A stretch of DNA of 64,000 nucleotides from Geodermatophilus obscurus DSM 43160 (GTDB taxonomy: Bacteria; Actinomycetota; Actinomycetes; Mycobacteriales; Geodermatophilaceae). The DNA lies in the NCBI RefSeq assembly GCF_000025345.1, contig NC_013757.1, forward strand, positions 930,001 to 994,000, in the 5' to 3' direction. Of the stretch, positions 42,352 to 53,183 are shown in pieces. The notes under the pieces were generated by a model, which was not told the origin of the DNA, ran no database searches, and saw nothing but the letters and a program-made list of their open reading frames with translations. Both the position numbers and the translations under genes were made by a program. Position 1 is the first letter of the stretch; every line of letters starts with the position of its first letter.

Positions 42352-45300
42352 GTGACCCTCCGCGGCGTGCTCGACGTCGTCCTCACCGACCCCGGGATGG
42401 CCCGCGTCGTGGCCGCCGCGGGGAACGCGGAGCTGGCGGTCACCGCGCCGCCGTCCGTGCAGCCGCTGGTCGCCACGGCTCTCTCCACGGCGCGGGGCGG
42501 CGCCGGCGTGCCCGTCCTCGTCGTGACGGCGGGGGAGCGGGACGCCGACGCGGTCGCCGACCAGCTGCGCTGCTTCCTGCCCGACCGGCGCACCGAGGTC
42601 TTCCCGGCCTGGGAGACGCTGCCGCACGAGCGGCTCTCCCCGCGCGCGGACACCGTCGGCCGGCGGCTAGCGGTGCTGCGCGACCTGACCCATCCCGGCG
42701 CCAACGGCACGATCGACGTCCTGGTCGCGCCGGTGCGCAGCGTGCTGCAGCCGCTGGCCCCGGGCCTGGGCGACCTCGTCCCGGTCGAGCTGCGGCCCGG
42801 GGACACCGCCGAGCTCGACGACGTCGCCCGCGCGCTCGCTGACGCTGCCTACACCCGCGTGGAGCTGGTCGAGAAGCGCGGCGAGTTCGCCGTCCGCGGC
42901 GGCCTGCTCGACGTCTTCCCGCCCACCGAGCCGCACCCGGTCCGCGTCGAGTTCTGGGGCGACGAGGTCGACGAGCTGCGCTACTTCTCCGCCGCCGACC
43001 AGCGCTCGCTCGACGAGCGCCCGGAGCGGCTGTGGGCGCCGCCGTGCCGCGAGCTGCTGCTCACCGACCAGGTCCGGGAGCGGGCGGCCGCGCTGGCCGC
43101 CGAGCACCCCGGGCTGCTGGAGATCCTCGGCAGGCTCGCCGAGGGGATCGCCGTCGAGGGCATGGAGTCGCTGACCCCGGCGCTCATCGGGGACGCGCAC
43201 ATGCAGCTGCTCACCGACCTGGTGCCGGCCGGCACGCACGTGCTGGTCTGCGACCCCGAGCGGGTGCGCAGCCGTGCCGCGGACCTGGTGCGCACCGCCG
43301 AGGAGTTCCTCGCCGCCTCCTGGGCGACCGCCGCCGAGGCCGGCGAGGCGCCCATCGACCTCGGTGCGTCGTCCTTCCGCGCCCTGGCGGAGATCGAGGC
43401 CGCCGCGCGCGGCCGCGGTCTGCCGTGGTGGACGACGGGCGCGTTCACGCTCGCGGCCGAGGAGGACGACACCCACGTCACCCTCGACGCCACGACCGTC
43501 GAGCGCTTCTCCGGCGACGTCCCGCGTGCCATCGAGCAGCTGCGCGACTGGTCCCGGCAGGGCTGGCGGGTCGTGGTGACCTTCGCCGGTCCCGGCCCCG
43601 CCCAGCGCGCCGCCGACCAGTTCACCGAGGCCGACCTCGGCACCCGGCTGGTGCCCGACATCGCCGGCGCGCCGGACCCGCGGCTGACCCACGTCACCCA
43701 GGGCAGCCTGGAGACCGGCTTCGCCCTCCCGGGTGTGGGGCTGGCGCTGCTCACCGAGCACGACCTCACCGGGCAGCGCGGCACCTCGATGCGCGACGCG
43801 GTGAAGATGCCCGCGCGCCGGCGCAACGCCGTCGACCTGGTGCAGCTGCAGCCCGGCGACCTCGTCGTCCACGAGCACCACGGCATCGGCCGCTACATCG
43901 AGATGGTCAGCCGCACCGTCAACGGCGGGCAGCGCGACTACCTGATCGTCGAGTACGCGCCGTCGAAGCGGAACCAGCCGCCGGACCGGCTCTTCGTGCC
44001 CACCGACGCCCTCGACCAGCTGACCCGCTACGTCGGCGGCGAGGCCCCGGCGCTGTCCAAGCTCGGCGGCGCGGACTGGCAGAAGACCAAGGGCCAGGCG
44101 CGCAGGGCGGTCAAGCAGATCGCCGCGGAGCTCATCCGGCTGTACTCGGCGCGGATGGCGACCAGGGGACACGCCTACGGCCCGGACACCGTCTGGCAGC
44201 GCGAGCTCGAGGACGCCTTCCCGTTCCAGGAGACGCCCGACCAGCTGGCCGCGATCGACGAGGTCAAGACCGACATGCAGCACCCGGTCCCGATGGACCG
44301 GATCATCTGCGGCGACGTCGGCTACGGGAAGACCGAGATCGCCGTGCGGGCGGCCTTCAAGGCGGTGCAGGACGGCAAGCAGGTCGCCGTCCTGGTGCCG
44401 ACGACGCTGCTGGCCAACCAGCACTTCAAGACCTTCTCCGAGCGCTTCGCGCAGTTCCCGGTGACCGTGCAGGTGCTGTCCCGGTTCCAGTCGGAGGCCG
44501 AGTCGCGGGAGATCCTGCGCCGACTGGCCGACGGCGAGATCGACGTCCTCGTGGGCACCCACCGGCTGCTGCAGCCGACCACCCGGTTCAAGGACCTCGG
44601 GCTGGTGATCGTCGACGAGGAGCAGCGGTTCGGCGTCGAGCACAAGGAGTACCTAAAGACGATGCGGACGGCGGTCGACGTCCTGTCGATGTCGGCCACC
44701 CCGATCCCGCGCACCCTGGAGATGTCGCTGACCGGCATCCGCGAGATGTCGACGATCCTCACGCCGCCGGAGGAGCGGCACCCGGTGCTGACCTACGTCG
44801 GTGCCTGGGACGACAAGCAGATGGCCGCCGCCATCCGCCGCGAGCTGCTCCGCGACGGCCAGGTCTTCGTCATCCACAACCGGGTGCAGTCGATCGACAA
44901 GGCCGCGGCCAAGATCCGCAACCTGGTGCCCGAGGCCCGGGTGGCGGTCGGCCACGGGCAGATGAGGGAGCACGAGCTCGAGCGGATCATGGTCGGCTTC
45001 TGGGAGAAGGAGTACGACGTCCTGGTCGCGACGACGATCGTCGAGTCCGGCCTGGACATCCCCAACGCCAACACACTGATCGTCGACCGGGCCGACACCT
45101 TCGGACTCTCCCAGCTGCACCAGATCCGCGGGCGGGTCGGCCGGGGCCGGGAGCGGGCGTACGCGTACTTCACCTACGACCCCAGCCGGCCGCTCACCGA
45201 GACCTCGGTCGACCGGCTGACCACCATCGCGCACAACACCGACCTCGGCGCCGGCATGGCGGTGGCGATGAAGGACCTGGAGATCCGCGGCTCGGGCAAC

Positions 45301-45891
45301 CTGCTCGGCGGCGAGCAGTCCGGGCACATCGCCGGCGTCGGGTTCGACCTGTACGTGCGGCTGGTCGGCGAGGCGGTCACCGACTACCGGGCGCAGCTCA
45401 ACGGCGAGGAGCCGCCGGCCGAGCCGGCCGACGTCCGGGTGGACCTGCCGGTCGACGCCCATCTGCCGCACGACTACGTGCCCGGGGAGCGGCTGCGGAT
45501 GGAGGCCTACCGCAAGGTCGCCTCGGTGCAGTCCGACGAGCAGGCGCAGGCGGTGCTCGACGAGCTCACCGACCGCTACGGCACCCCGCCGGCCCCGGTG
45601 CTCAACCTGCTCGCGGTGGCCCGCTTCCGGGCCGCCGTCCGGCAGTGGGGGATCACCGAGGTGTCGATGCAGGGCCGGGCGATCCGGATCTCACCCGTCC
45701 CGCTGGCGGAGTCCAAGCAGATGCGGCTGGCCCGGCTGGCCGACGGCGCCACCTACAAGGCCGCCGTCGACACCATCTCGCTCAAGGTGCCGGTCGGCCC
45801 GGACCGGCGGACGCCGCTGCGGGACGTGGCGCTGCTGGACCATCTGCGGTCGCTGCTGGCCGCCCTCCTCGAGCAGCCCGTCGCCGCCTGA
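42352..45891 (+). CDS. mfd: transcription-repair coupling factor
   Basis: 1,179 residues. Removes RNA polymerase stalled at lesions and recruits UvrA. N-terminal UvrB-like module (about 25-330, FPAWETLPHERLSP, GGLLDVFPPTEPHPVRVEFWGDEV), RNAP-interacting CarD-like domain (about 500-570, GDLVVHEHHGIGRYIEM), and translocase motifs GDVGYGKTEIAVRAAF (Walker A), VDEEQRFGVEHKE (DEEQ box), TATPIPRTLEMS, TTIVESGLDIPNANTLI and QLHQIRGRVGRG. C-terminal TRCF domain about 1010-1120. GTG start with AGGAGACC before it; the frame is open further upstream but those residues match nothing. Normally follows pth directly; here the GH16 remnant intervenes. Confidence 0.97.
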   Translation: MTLRGVLDVVLTDPGMARVVAAAGNAELAVTAPPSVQPLVATALSTARGGAGVPVLVVTAGERDADAVADQLRCFLPDRRTEVFPAWETLPHERLSPRADTVGRRLAVLRDLTHPGANGTIDVLVAPVRSVLQPLAPGLGDLVPVELRPGDTAELDDVARALADAAYTRVELVEKRGEFAVRGGLLDVFPPTEPHPVRVEFWGDEVDELRYFSAADQRSLDERPERLWAPPCRELLLTDQVRERAAALAAEHPGLLEILGRLAEGIAVEGMESLTPALIGDAHMQLLTDLVPAGTHVLVCDPERVRSRAADLVRTAEEFLAASWATAAEAGEAPIDLGASSFRALAEIEAAARGRGLPWWTTGAFTLAAEEDDTHVTLDATTVERFSGDVPRAIEQLRDWSRQGWRVVVTFAGPGPAQRAADQFTEADLGTRLVPDIAGAPDPRLTHVTQGSLETGFALPGVGLALLTEHDLTGQRGTSMRDAVKMPARRRNAVDLVQLQPGDLVVHEHHGIGRYIEMVSRTVNGGQRDYLIVEYAPSKRNQPPDRLFVPTDALDQLTRYVGGEAPALSKLGGADWQKTKGQARRAVKQIAAELIRLYSARMATRGHAYGPDTVWQRELEDAFPFQETPDQLAAIDEVKTDMQHPVPMDRIICGDVGYGKTEIAVRAAFKAVQDGKQVAVLVPTTLLANQHFKTFSERFAQFPVTVQVLSRFQSEAESREILRRLADGEIDVLVGTHRLLQPTTRFKDLGLVIVDEEQRFGVEHKEYLKTMRTAVDVLSMSATPIPRTLEMSLTGIREMSTILTPPEERHPVLTYVGAWDDKQMAAAIRRELLRDGQVFVIHNRVQSIDKAAAKIRNLVPEARVAVGHGQMREHELERIMVGFWEKEYDVLVATTIVESGLDIPNANTLIVDRADTFGLSQLHQIRGRVGRGRERAYAYFTYDPSRPLTETSVDRLTTIAHNTDLGAGMAVAMKDLEIRGSGNLLGGEQSGHIAGVGFDLYVRLVGEAVTDYRAQLNGEEPPAEPADVRVDLPVDAHLPHDYVPGERLRMEAYRKVASVQSDEQAQAVLDELTDRYGTPPAPVLNLLAVARFRAAVRQWGITEVSMQGRAIRISPVPLAESKQMRLARLADGATYKAAVDTISLKVPVGPDRRTPLRDVALLDHLRSLLAALLEQPVAA

Positions 45892-45930
45892 AGTCGTCAG
45901 GACGAGTGGGGGCCGGCGGCCTCAGCGAGG

Positions 45931-46041
45931 AGTGCCCCGTCCCGGGTCACCGGCCCCCCCCCCCCCGCAGGGGCCCGCCGCGAGCTCGCGAGAGGTGGGG
46001 GCAGGGGGCCCTGCTACGAGGGGTGGCGAGGACGGGTCCTT
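45931..46041 (-). repeat. intergenic hairpin element, copy 7, nested, with a C13 run
   Basis: Outer arms GCCCCGTCC (45934-45942) and GGACGGGTCCTT (to 46041) enclose an inner copy (about 45954-46010) whose minus-strand loop is TCGCGAGCTC and whose arm includes CCCCTGC/GCAGGGGG. Thirteen consecutive C residues run from 45954 to 45966 in the inner arm, a site prone to slippage. It separates mfd from the convergent synthetase gene. Confidence 0.6.
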
Positions 46042-46043
46042 CC

Positions 46044-48959
46044 TCATCGCAGCGTCGCGGAGACGCGCGCGGCCAGTGAGCCGACGAACCGCGCGCTGAG
46101 GACGCTCGGGCGGCCGTCGTTGTGGTCCCCGTGGTGGCCGGGCACCTCGGTGACCAGCAGGTGCGGAGCCACCCGGCGCCAGGCGGCCAGCGAGTTGCCC
46201 ACGAGCGGTGGGCGGTCCTCGGCGAGGTAGTAGGTGACCGCACCGGCGTAGGGCACGGGCCGCCAGCAGTTGGCCGTCTCGTAGGACCCCTGGAAGAACT
46301 CGTCCTCCGTCGCCGCGGACTCACGGCGGGCCGGGAGCCCCAGCCGCCGGGTCAGCGCGGCGCGACCCTCGCCGGACAGGACGGTCTCCACGCGGCCGAC
46401 CCACCGTCGGGCGCGCGCCTCCGCCGGGGTGAGGGCGGCCAGCGGGGGCAGGACGTCGATCAGGCCCAGGTAGCCGACGGGTTCGCCCGCTGCCTGCAGC
46501 GCGGTCGCCATCGCGTAGGCCACGAGGCCGCCGAAGGAGTAGCCCAGCAGGCTGTACGGACCCGCCGGCTGCACCAGCCGCAGCCGTGCCACGGCGTCCT
46601 CGGCGACCTCGACGACCGTCCGCCGGCGCCCCTCGTGCGTCAGGGGCACCTGGATCCCGTGGATCGGGCGCTCGGTCTCCAGGTGCTGCACCAGCCCGGC
46701 GTAGGAGTTCAGCTGCCCCCACGCGTCACCGAGGACGAACACCGGCCGACCGCGCCCGGCACGCAGCAGCGGCACCTCCGGGGCGGCGGCCGAGCGAGCC
46801 CGGCAGACGGCGCGGGTCAGCCCCGCGAGGGTCGGCTCGGTGAGGAACTCCGGCAGGGGGACGTCGACGCCGAGGTCGAGCCGGACCCTCCGCAGCAGGC
46901 TCATCACCTGGCGGGACGTGCCACCCGAGTCGAAGAAGTCGTCCTCCGGTCCGGTCTCGGTCCCGTGCAGGACGTCGCGCCAGAGGGGACGGAGGTCCTC
47001 CAGGACAGCCGGGTCGGGGGTGCCGGGGCCGGTGCGGACCGGCGCCGCGACGTCCGGGTCCGGCGCCCGTACGGCCGCCCGGATCGCCTCGAGGCACTGT
47101 GGGTTGCGCAGGGCCGCGGCGTTGAGGACGGGGTCGCCGTTCACCGCGTCCCGGGCCGCGCGCTCCGAGCGCTTGCCGTTGTGGGTGAGCGGCAGCTCGG
47201 GGACGGCGACGACCACCGAGGGCACGTGCGCCGCGGAGGCCTCCTGCCGCAGCGTCCGACGGATCCCGCGGGCCAGGTCGTCGTCGAACCGGGCACCCGC
47301 CCGCAGCACGACCAGCAGCACCATGCGGGAGGAGCCCGGGCGGTCGGGGTCGCGCTGCTCGACCGCCATCGCGTCGGCGACCTCCGGGACGCCGCGCAGC
47401 GCAGCGTAGACCTCGCTGGGCCCGATCCGCAGTCCGTCGACGTTCAGGACACCGTCCGAGCGGCCGTGCAGCCGCGCCGACCCGTCGGGGTCGAAGTCGA
47501 CGAGGTCCCCGTGGGTCCACGTGCCGGGGTGGGCGGCGAAGTAGGAGGCGTGGAACCGGGCGCCGTCGGGGTCGCGCAGGAAGCCGACCGGGCGGGACGG
47601 GAACGGTCGCCGGCACACCAGCTCACCGACCGCCCCGATCACCTCGCGGCCCTCCTCGTCCACCGCGGCGACGTCCAGTCCCAGGCTGCGGACCTGGCAC
47701 CGGCCGCGACGGACGGGCAGCTCGGGGGAGCCCAGGACGAAGCAGCCGATGATGTCCGTGCCCCCGGAGACCGACTGCACCGGCAGGGGGCCGACCGCCT
47801 CGGCCAGCCAGTCGAACTGCCAGTCGTGCAGCACCGCCCCGGTCGAGAGGACGGCGCGCAGCCGGCTCAGGTCGACGGCGCCGGCGGGGCGGTAGGCGCC
47901 GTCCTGGCACAGCTGCAGGTACGCGGGACTGGTGCCGAAGACGGTCACCCCGTGGTCGGCGACGAGCTGCCACAGCGTCTCCGGCCCGCTGACCGGACCG
48001 TCGTAGAGGATGACGTGCGCACCGACGGCGAGGGCGGACAACTGCCAGTTCCACATCATCCAGGCGGTGGTGGTGTGGAAGTAGAGCGTGTCCGCAGGGC
48101 TCAGGTCGCCGTGCAGGCGGTGCTCCTTGACGTGCTCCAGGAGCGTGCCGCCGGCGCCGTGGACCATGGCCTTCGGCGGTCCCGTGGTGCCCGAGGAGAA
48201 CATCACGAACAGCGGGGTGTCGAACGGGCGGCGCTTCCAGACCGGTTCCGGCTCGGTCGGCCCGTCGAGGTCGGACAGCCGGTCGACCGGGACCTCGGCC
48301 ACCGGCAGGGGCCGGTCGTCGAGGACCAGCAGCCGGCGCACGGTGGGCAGCCCGGCCACCAGCACAGAAACGGTGTCGTCGGCCATCCCCGCGCGGTCGA
48401 GGACCAGCAGCGCCGGCTCCACCTGCTCGAAACGACCGAGCAGCGCGGCGGCACCCATGTCGGGAACCGCGGTGGCGACCGCTGCGCCGAGCGCCGCGGC
48501 GGCGAGCGTCAGGACCACGGTCCGCGCGGTGTTGGGCGCGACGAGCACCACGCGGTCGCCCTCGCGCAGGCCGAGCCCGGCCAGGACGGTGGCGGTCCGC
48601 TGAACCTCGGCCCGCAGCCGCCCGCGGCTGAGCCGCTCCGCCGGGCGGCCGGCGTGCACCGCGGTGATCGCCGGCGCGTCGTCGTCCACGCCGGGCAGCG
48701 GCCGCAGCAGCGCCTCGGCGTAGTTGAGCCGGACGTCGGGGAAGAAGCGGGCGGTCTCGACGTCCCCCTCGGTCAGGACGACGTCGGCCGAGCCGGACCA
48801 GGGCAGCTCCGACCACTCCAGCAGCGTCCGCCAGAACTGGTCGGGCTGCTCCACGGAGAAGGCGTGCAGCGCGCCGGGGGTGGGCAGGTCGGCGCCGGCC
48901 ACCTCCTCGCAGCGGGCGCGGAACCCGGCGAGCTGCGGAACCGTGGGAGCGAGCGTCAT
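46044..48959 (-). CDS. A-PCP-TE enzyme with acetoacetyl-CoA-synthetase-like adenylation domain
   Basis: 971 residues. Residues about 10-640 match acetoacetyl-CoA synthetases: N-terminal domain with DVRLNYAEALL, core MFSSGTTGPPKAMVHG, TTTAWMMWNWQLSALAVG, SVSGGTDIIGCFVLGSPELPVRRG and the C-terminal lysine LPLTHNGKRSE. A carrier domain follows with FFDSGGTSRQ; the phosphopantetheine serine is about 682. The thioesterase (about 710-965) has GYSFGG with Ser at about 808 and GHHGD near the end. So an activated acid, probably a beta-keto or other short acid, is loaded on the carrier and released or dimerised by the TE. The start overlaps the PPTase stop. Product unknown. Confidence 0.8.
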   Translation of the reverse strand: MTLAPTVPQLAGFRARCEEVAGADLPTPGALHAFSVEQPDQFWRTLLEWSELPWSGSADVVLTEGDVETARFFPDVRLNYAEALLRPLPGVDDDAPAITAVHAGRPAERLSRGRLRAEVQRTATVLAGLGLREGDRVVLVAPNTARTVVLTLAAAALGAAVATAVPDMGAAALLGRFEQVEPALLVLDRAGMADDTVSVLVAGLPTVRRLLVLDDRPLPVAEVPVDRLSDLDGPTEPEPVWKRRPFDTPLFVMFSSGTTGPPKAMVHGAGGTLLEHVKEHRLHGDLSPADTLYFHTTTAWMMWNWQLSALAVGAHVILYDGPVSGPETLWQLVADHGVTVFGTSPAYLQLCQDGAYRPAGAVDLSRLRAVLSTGAVLHDWQFDWLAEAVGPLPVQSVSGGTDIIGCFVLGSPELPVRRGRCQVRSLGLDVAAVDEEGREVIGAVGELVCRRPFPSRPVGFLRDPDGARFHASYFAAHPGTWTHGDLVDFDPDGSARLHGRSDGVLNVDGLRIGPSEVYAALRGVPEVADAMAVEQRDPDRPGSSRMVLLVVLRAGARFDDDLARGIRRTLRQEASAAHVPSVVVAVPELPLTHNGKRSERAARDAVNGDPVLNAAALRNPQCLEAIRAAVRAPDPDVAAPVRTGPGTPDPAVLEDLRPLWRDVLHGTETGPEDDFFDSGGTSRQVMSLLRRVRLDLGVDVPLPEFLTEPTLAGLTRAVCRARSAAAPEVPLLRAGRGRPVFVLGDAWGQLNSYAGLVQHLETERPIHGIQVPLTHEGRRRTVVEVAEDAVARLRLVQPAGPYSLLGYSFGGLVAYAMATALQAAGEPVGYLGLIDVLPPLAALTPAEARARRWVGRVETVLSGEGRAALTRRLGLPARRESAATEDEFFQGSYETANCWRPVPYAGAVTYYLAEDRPPLVGNSLAAWRRVAPHLLVTEVPGHHGDHNDGRPSVLSARFVGSLAARVSATLR

Positions 48960-49630
48960 CGAGGTGTCTCCTCGTTCGCGGCGACCGCCAGGCTGGCCAC
49001 CCATCCGTCCGGTACCGGCACGTCGCGGACCGACCAGCCGGCCACCGTGCCGGCCTGCTGCCCGATGGGCGGCACCACGGTGCGGGGGTCCTCGAGCAGG
49101 CCGGTGCCGCGGGCCTTGAGGACGGCCTCCTTCTGCGTCCACGCCCGCGTGGTGGCGACGGCGCGGGCCGTCGCCGGGAGCCGGGCGAGAGCGCGCTGCT
49201 CGATGGGGCTGAGCCAGCCCTCGCCGAGGACGTCCGGCGTCCACGGTGTCACCTGCTCGAGGTCGACCCCGATGCGGCAGTCGCGGCCCACGGCGACCAG
49301 GCCCAGGACACCGCTGGCCGAGCAGCTGACGTGGAGACCGGACACCCCCACCACGGGACGGCCGGATGGGGCGGTGCGGAGGGGGACCGCGCCGGGGGCC
49401 TCCCCGAGCTCGGCGGCCAGGGCAACCCGCAGAGCGGCCCGGACGAGCACGCGGCGGCGGTGGACGGCGGGCGCGCCGCGCCGCGCGCGGGCCAGCTCGG
49501 CCGGCGTGAGGACGCTCGCCGCCCGGGCCGTCGCCTCGTCGTCCGCGCCCAGGTCGACCAGCCGGACGGCGACGTCAGCGCCGGCCCCTGGGGCATCCGC
49601 GCAGGTGACAGCTCTGGCAGTCGAGGGCAT
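48956..49630 (-). CDS. 4'-phosphopantetheinyl transferase (Sfp type)
   Basis: 224 residues. Transfers phosphopantetheine from CoA to a carrier serine. The two signature blocks are visible: CRIGVDLEQVTPW (G-x-D metal site) and TRAWTQKEAVLKARGTGL (W-x-x-K-E-A-x-x-K). N-terminal half has HRRRVLVRAALRVALAAEL and SGRPVVGVSGLHVSCSAS. Its TCAT overlap (ATGA on the coding strand) with the A-PCP-TE gene means the activating enzyme and its carrier are made together. ATG 49630; the frame is open further upstream over the surA promoter region. Confidence 0.92.
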   Translation of the reverse strand: MPSTARAVTCADAPGAGADVAVRLVDLGADDEATARAASVLTPAELARARRGAPAVHRRRVLVRAALRVALAAELGEAPGAVPLRTAPSGRPVVGVSGLHVSCSASGVLGLVAVGRDCRIGVDLEQVTPWTPDVLGEGWLSPIEQRALARLPATARAVATTRAWTQKEAVLKARGTGLLEDPRTVVPPIGQQAGTVAGWSVRDVPVPDGWVASLAVAANEETPR

Positions 49631-49761
49631 GCGGCGACGGTGACAGCGGGTCGGGGGCAACGGAACCCCTCCGGCGCGGAACCCCCCAAGCGGGGGACCG
49701 CCGCCACCCCGGTGGGTGCGGGGTGCGTTCCGGTCACACCGGCTGTGGCACCCTCCGAACC

Positions 49762-50754
49762 GTGCAGACGCGTCGCCTGACCGCATCGCTGGCCGTGGGC
49801 CTGGTCGCGCTGGCCGGGGTGGCCGGCTGCCGCAGCGACCCGGGCGTGGCCGCATACGTCGGCGACGAGCGGGTGACCGTCGGCGAGCTGCGGACCGCGG
49901 TCGACACCCGCCTCGAGGACCCGGCGCTGGCCGAGGCCGCCGCCGGGCGCGAGGACGAGTTCACCCGCCTGGTCCTCCGCCGGCTGGTGGAGGCCGAGCT
50001 CTACGACCGGTTCGCGCAGCGATACGGCGTCACGGTGGACGACGGCGACGTGCGGGCGCGGCTCGACGAGCTGCTCGCCGGCGAGGACCCGGAGGCGGTC
50101 TACGCGCAGGCCGCCTCCCAGGGCGTCGCGCGGGCCGACGTGTTCGAGACCGTCCGCCAGCAGGTGCTGCGCCAGCGGGTCGCTGAGTCCCAGGGGCTGG
50201 TCCGGGGGCTCAGCGAGGAGGAGCTGCGCGCCGCGTACGAGGAGCAGGCGCCGTCGCTCGCGCAGGTCCGGTTGGGCTACGTCAACGTCCCCGACCAGGG
50301 CGCCGCCGACGCCGCGGTCGCCACGCTGCAGGCCGACCCGGGGGCCTATCCCGCGATCGCCGCGCAGTTCCCCGGCGCGACGACGCTGCCCGAGGTGGCG
50401 ACGCGGGCGCCGGACCAGGTGCCGGCGCCGCTGGCCGACGTCGTCGTCTCCGCCGCGCCGAACTCGGCCACCTCGTTGACGCTCCCCGACCTGCCCGGCG
50501 TCCTGGTCGTCTTCGTCGGCGAGCCGGCCGTGCCGAGCTTCGAGGAGGTCCGCCCCCAGCTGGAGGAGTCCGCCCGGGGCGAGTCGGACGCCGCCGCGCA
50601 GCAACTGGTCGCCGACGTCCGCGCCGGCATCGACGTCACGGTGAACCCGCGCTTCGGCGTCATCGAGGAGGGGGAGATCGTCCCGTCCGACGGCGGGGTC
50701 GTCGACATCCTCGAGGAGGCCGGCGGCACGGCTCCGGCGGCTGCCGGAGACTGA
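49762..50754 (+). CDS. SurA N-terminal domain lipoprotein (foldase/chaperone-like)
   Basis: 330 residues. Lipoprotein signal: ASLAVGLVALAGVAGCRSD with the lipid-modified cysteine at about 25. SurA_N-like helical region (about 28-170, VAAYVGDERVTVGELRTAV, FTRLVLRRLVEAELYDRFAQRYGV), then a parvulin-like or degenerate segment (about 180-265) and helices. Acts as an extracellular chaperone for exported proteins, anchored in the membrane. Its position before mazG fits the actinobacterial mfd-surA-mazG order, here interrupted by the synthetase pair. GTG 49762. Confidence 0.82.
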   Translation: MQTRRLTASLAVGLVALAGVAGCRSDPGVAAYVGDERVTVGELRTAVDTRLEDPALAEAAAGREDEFTRLVLRRLVEAELYDRFAQRYGVTVDDGDVRARLDELLAGEDPEAVYAQAASQGVARADVFETVRQQVLRQRVAESQGLVRGLSEEELRAAYEEQAPSLAQVRLGYVNVPDQGAADAAVATLQADPGAYPAIAAQFPGATTLPEVATRAPDQVPAPLADVVVSAAPNSATSLTLPDLPGVLVVFVGEPAVPSFEEVRPQLEESARGESDAAAQQLVADVRAGIDVTVNPRFGVIEEGEIVPSDGGVVDILEEAGGTAPAAAGD

Positions 50755-50758
50755 CCGG

Positions 50759-51688
50759 GTGCCCGTCGCGCTCGCCGTCGTCGTCCACCCCGCCCTCCCC
50801 GGTCTGCTCGGCCCCGCTGCCTGGCGGGCGCTGTCGAGCGGGCGCCCGGTCGTCGCGCTGCCCGGCGCCGCCGCGGCCGCCGACGCGCTGCGCGCCGAGG
50901 GCCTGCCGGTGGACGACGTCCCGGACGCCGCGGCCGCCGCCGCCCGCCCGGACAGCGTGGTCGCCCTCGTGCCGGCCGGGACGGAGGTGGACGCCGGCGA
51001 GGTCGTCGAGCTCGCCGCACCCGCCGGGGTTCGGCTGCTCGACGTCGTGCGGGTGATGGACGTGCTGCGCTCGCCCGGCGGCTGCCCGTGGGACGCCGAG
51101 CAGACGCACGCCTCGCTGCGCGGCTACCTGCTCGAGGAGGCGCACGAGGCCTACGACGCGATCGTCGACGACGACGCGGCCGGCATGCGCGAGGAGCTCG
51201 GGGACGTGCTACTGCAGGTGGTCTTCCACGCGCGGGTCGCCGCGGAGGCCGACCCGTCCCGCCGCTTCACGGTGGACGACGTCGCCGGTGACCTGGTCGA
51301 CAAGCTGGTCCGGCGGCACCCGCACGTGTTCGGCGACGCCGGCCCGCGCGACGTGGCGCAGGTCGAGGCGGGCTGGGAGGAGATCAAGAAGGCCGAGAAG
51401 CAGCGGCGCTCGCCGACCGAGGGCGTCTCGCGTTCGCAGCCCGCAGCATCGTGGGGAGCGGCGCTGGTGCGCCGCGCGACCCGCGCCGGCCTGACCACGC
51501 CCGAGCCCGCGGAGCTCGGCTCGGCCAGCCCGGAGGAGCTGGGGGAGCGGCTGCTGGCTGTCGTCACCGCCGCGGAACAGCGCGGCTGGGACGTCGAGGA
51601 CGCGCTGCGCGAGGCGGTCCGCCGTTATGCCGGCGAGCTGGATGCCGAGGCGGAGACGCGCGAGGCCGAGACGCGCGCGGCCGACTGA
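50759..51688 (+). CDS. mazG: nucleoside triphosphate pyrophosphohydrolase MazG
   Basis: 309 residues. Degrades aberrant NTPs. The MazG helical domain (about 100-205) is complete: LRSPGGCPWDAEQTHASLRGYLLEEAHEAYDAI with the E-E-x-x-E metal residues, LREELGDVLLQVVFHA (here MREELGDVLLQ) and GWEEIKKAEK. As in mycobacteria the N-terminal 95 residues are a separate alpha/beta domain, and a C-terminal segment replaces the second MazG domain of E. coli. GTG start 4 bases after the surA stop. Confidence 0.93.
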   Translation: MPVALAVVVHPALPGLLGPAAWRALSSGRPVVALPGAAAAADALRAEGLPVDDVPDAAAAAARPDSVVALVPAGTEVDAGEVVELAAPAGVRLLDVVRVMDVLRSPGGCPWDAEQTHASLRGYLLEEAHEAYDAIVDDDAAGMREELGDVLLQVVFHARVAAEADPSRRFTVDDVAGDLVDKLVRRHPHVFGDAGPRDVAQVEAGWEEIKKAEKQRRSPTEGVSRSQPAASWGAALVRRATRAGLTTPEPAELGSASPEELGERLLAVVTAAEQRGWDVEDALREAVRRYAGELDAEAETREAETRAAD

Positions 51689-51844
51689 CCGATCCCGACC
51701 GGACCGGTCGTCGCCTCGCCCGACGGTGAGGTCCGGGTCGGCCACCCGCCCCGCTTCGGCGCCGTCCTCGACCTCCCGCCCTCCTGAGGCGGGCACGGGA
51801 GCAGCCAGGTGGTGGGGCCACGGACGGCTGCGCGCGGCAGGTGA

Positions 51845-53167
<1,323 letters not shown>

Positions 53168-53183
53168 CCGGCCGCGCCCGCCG

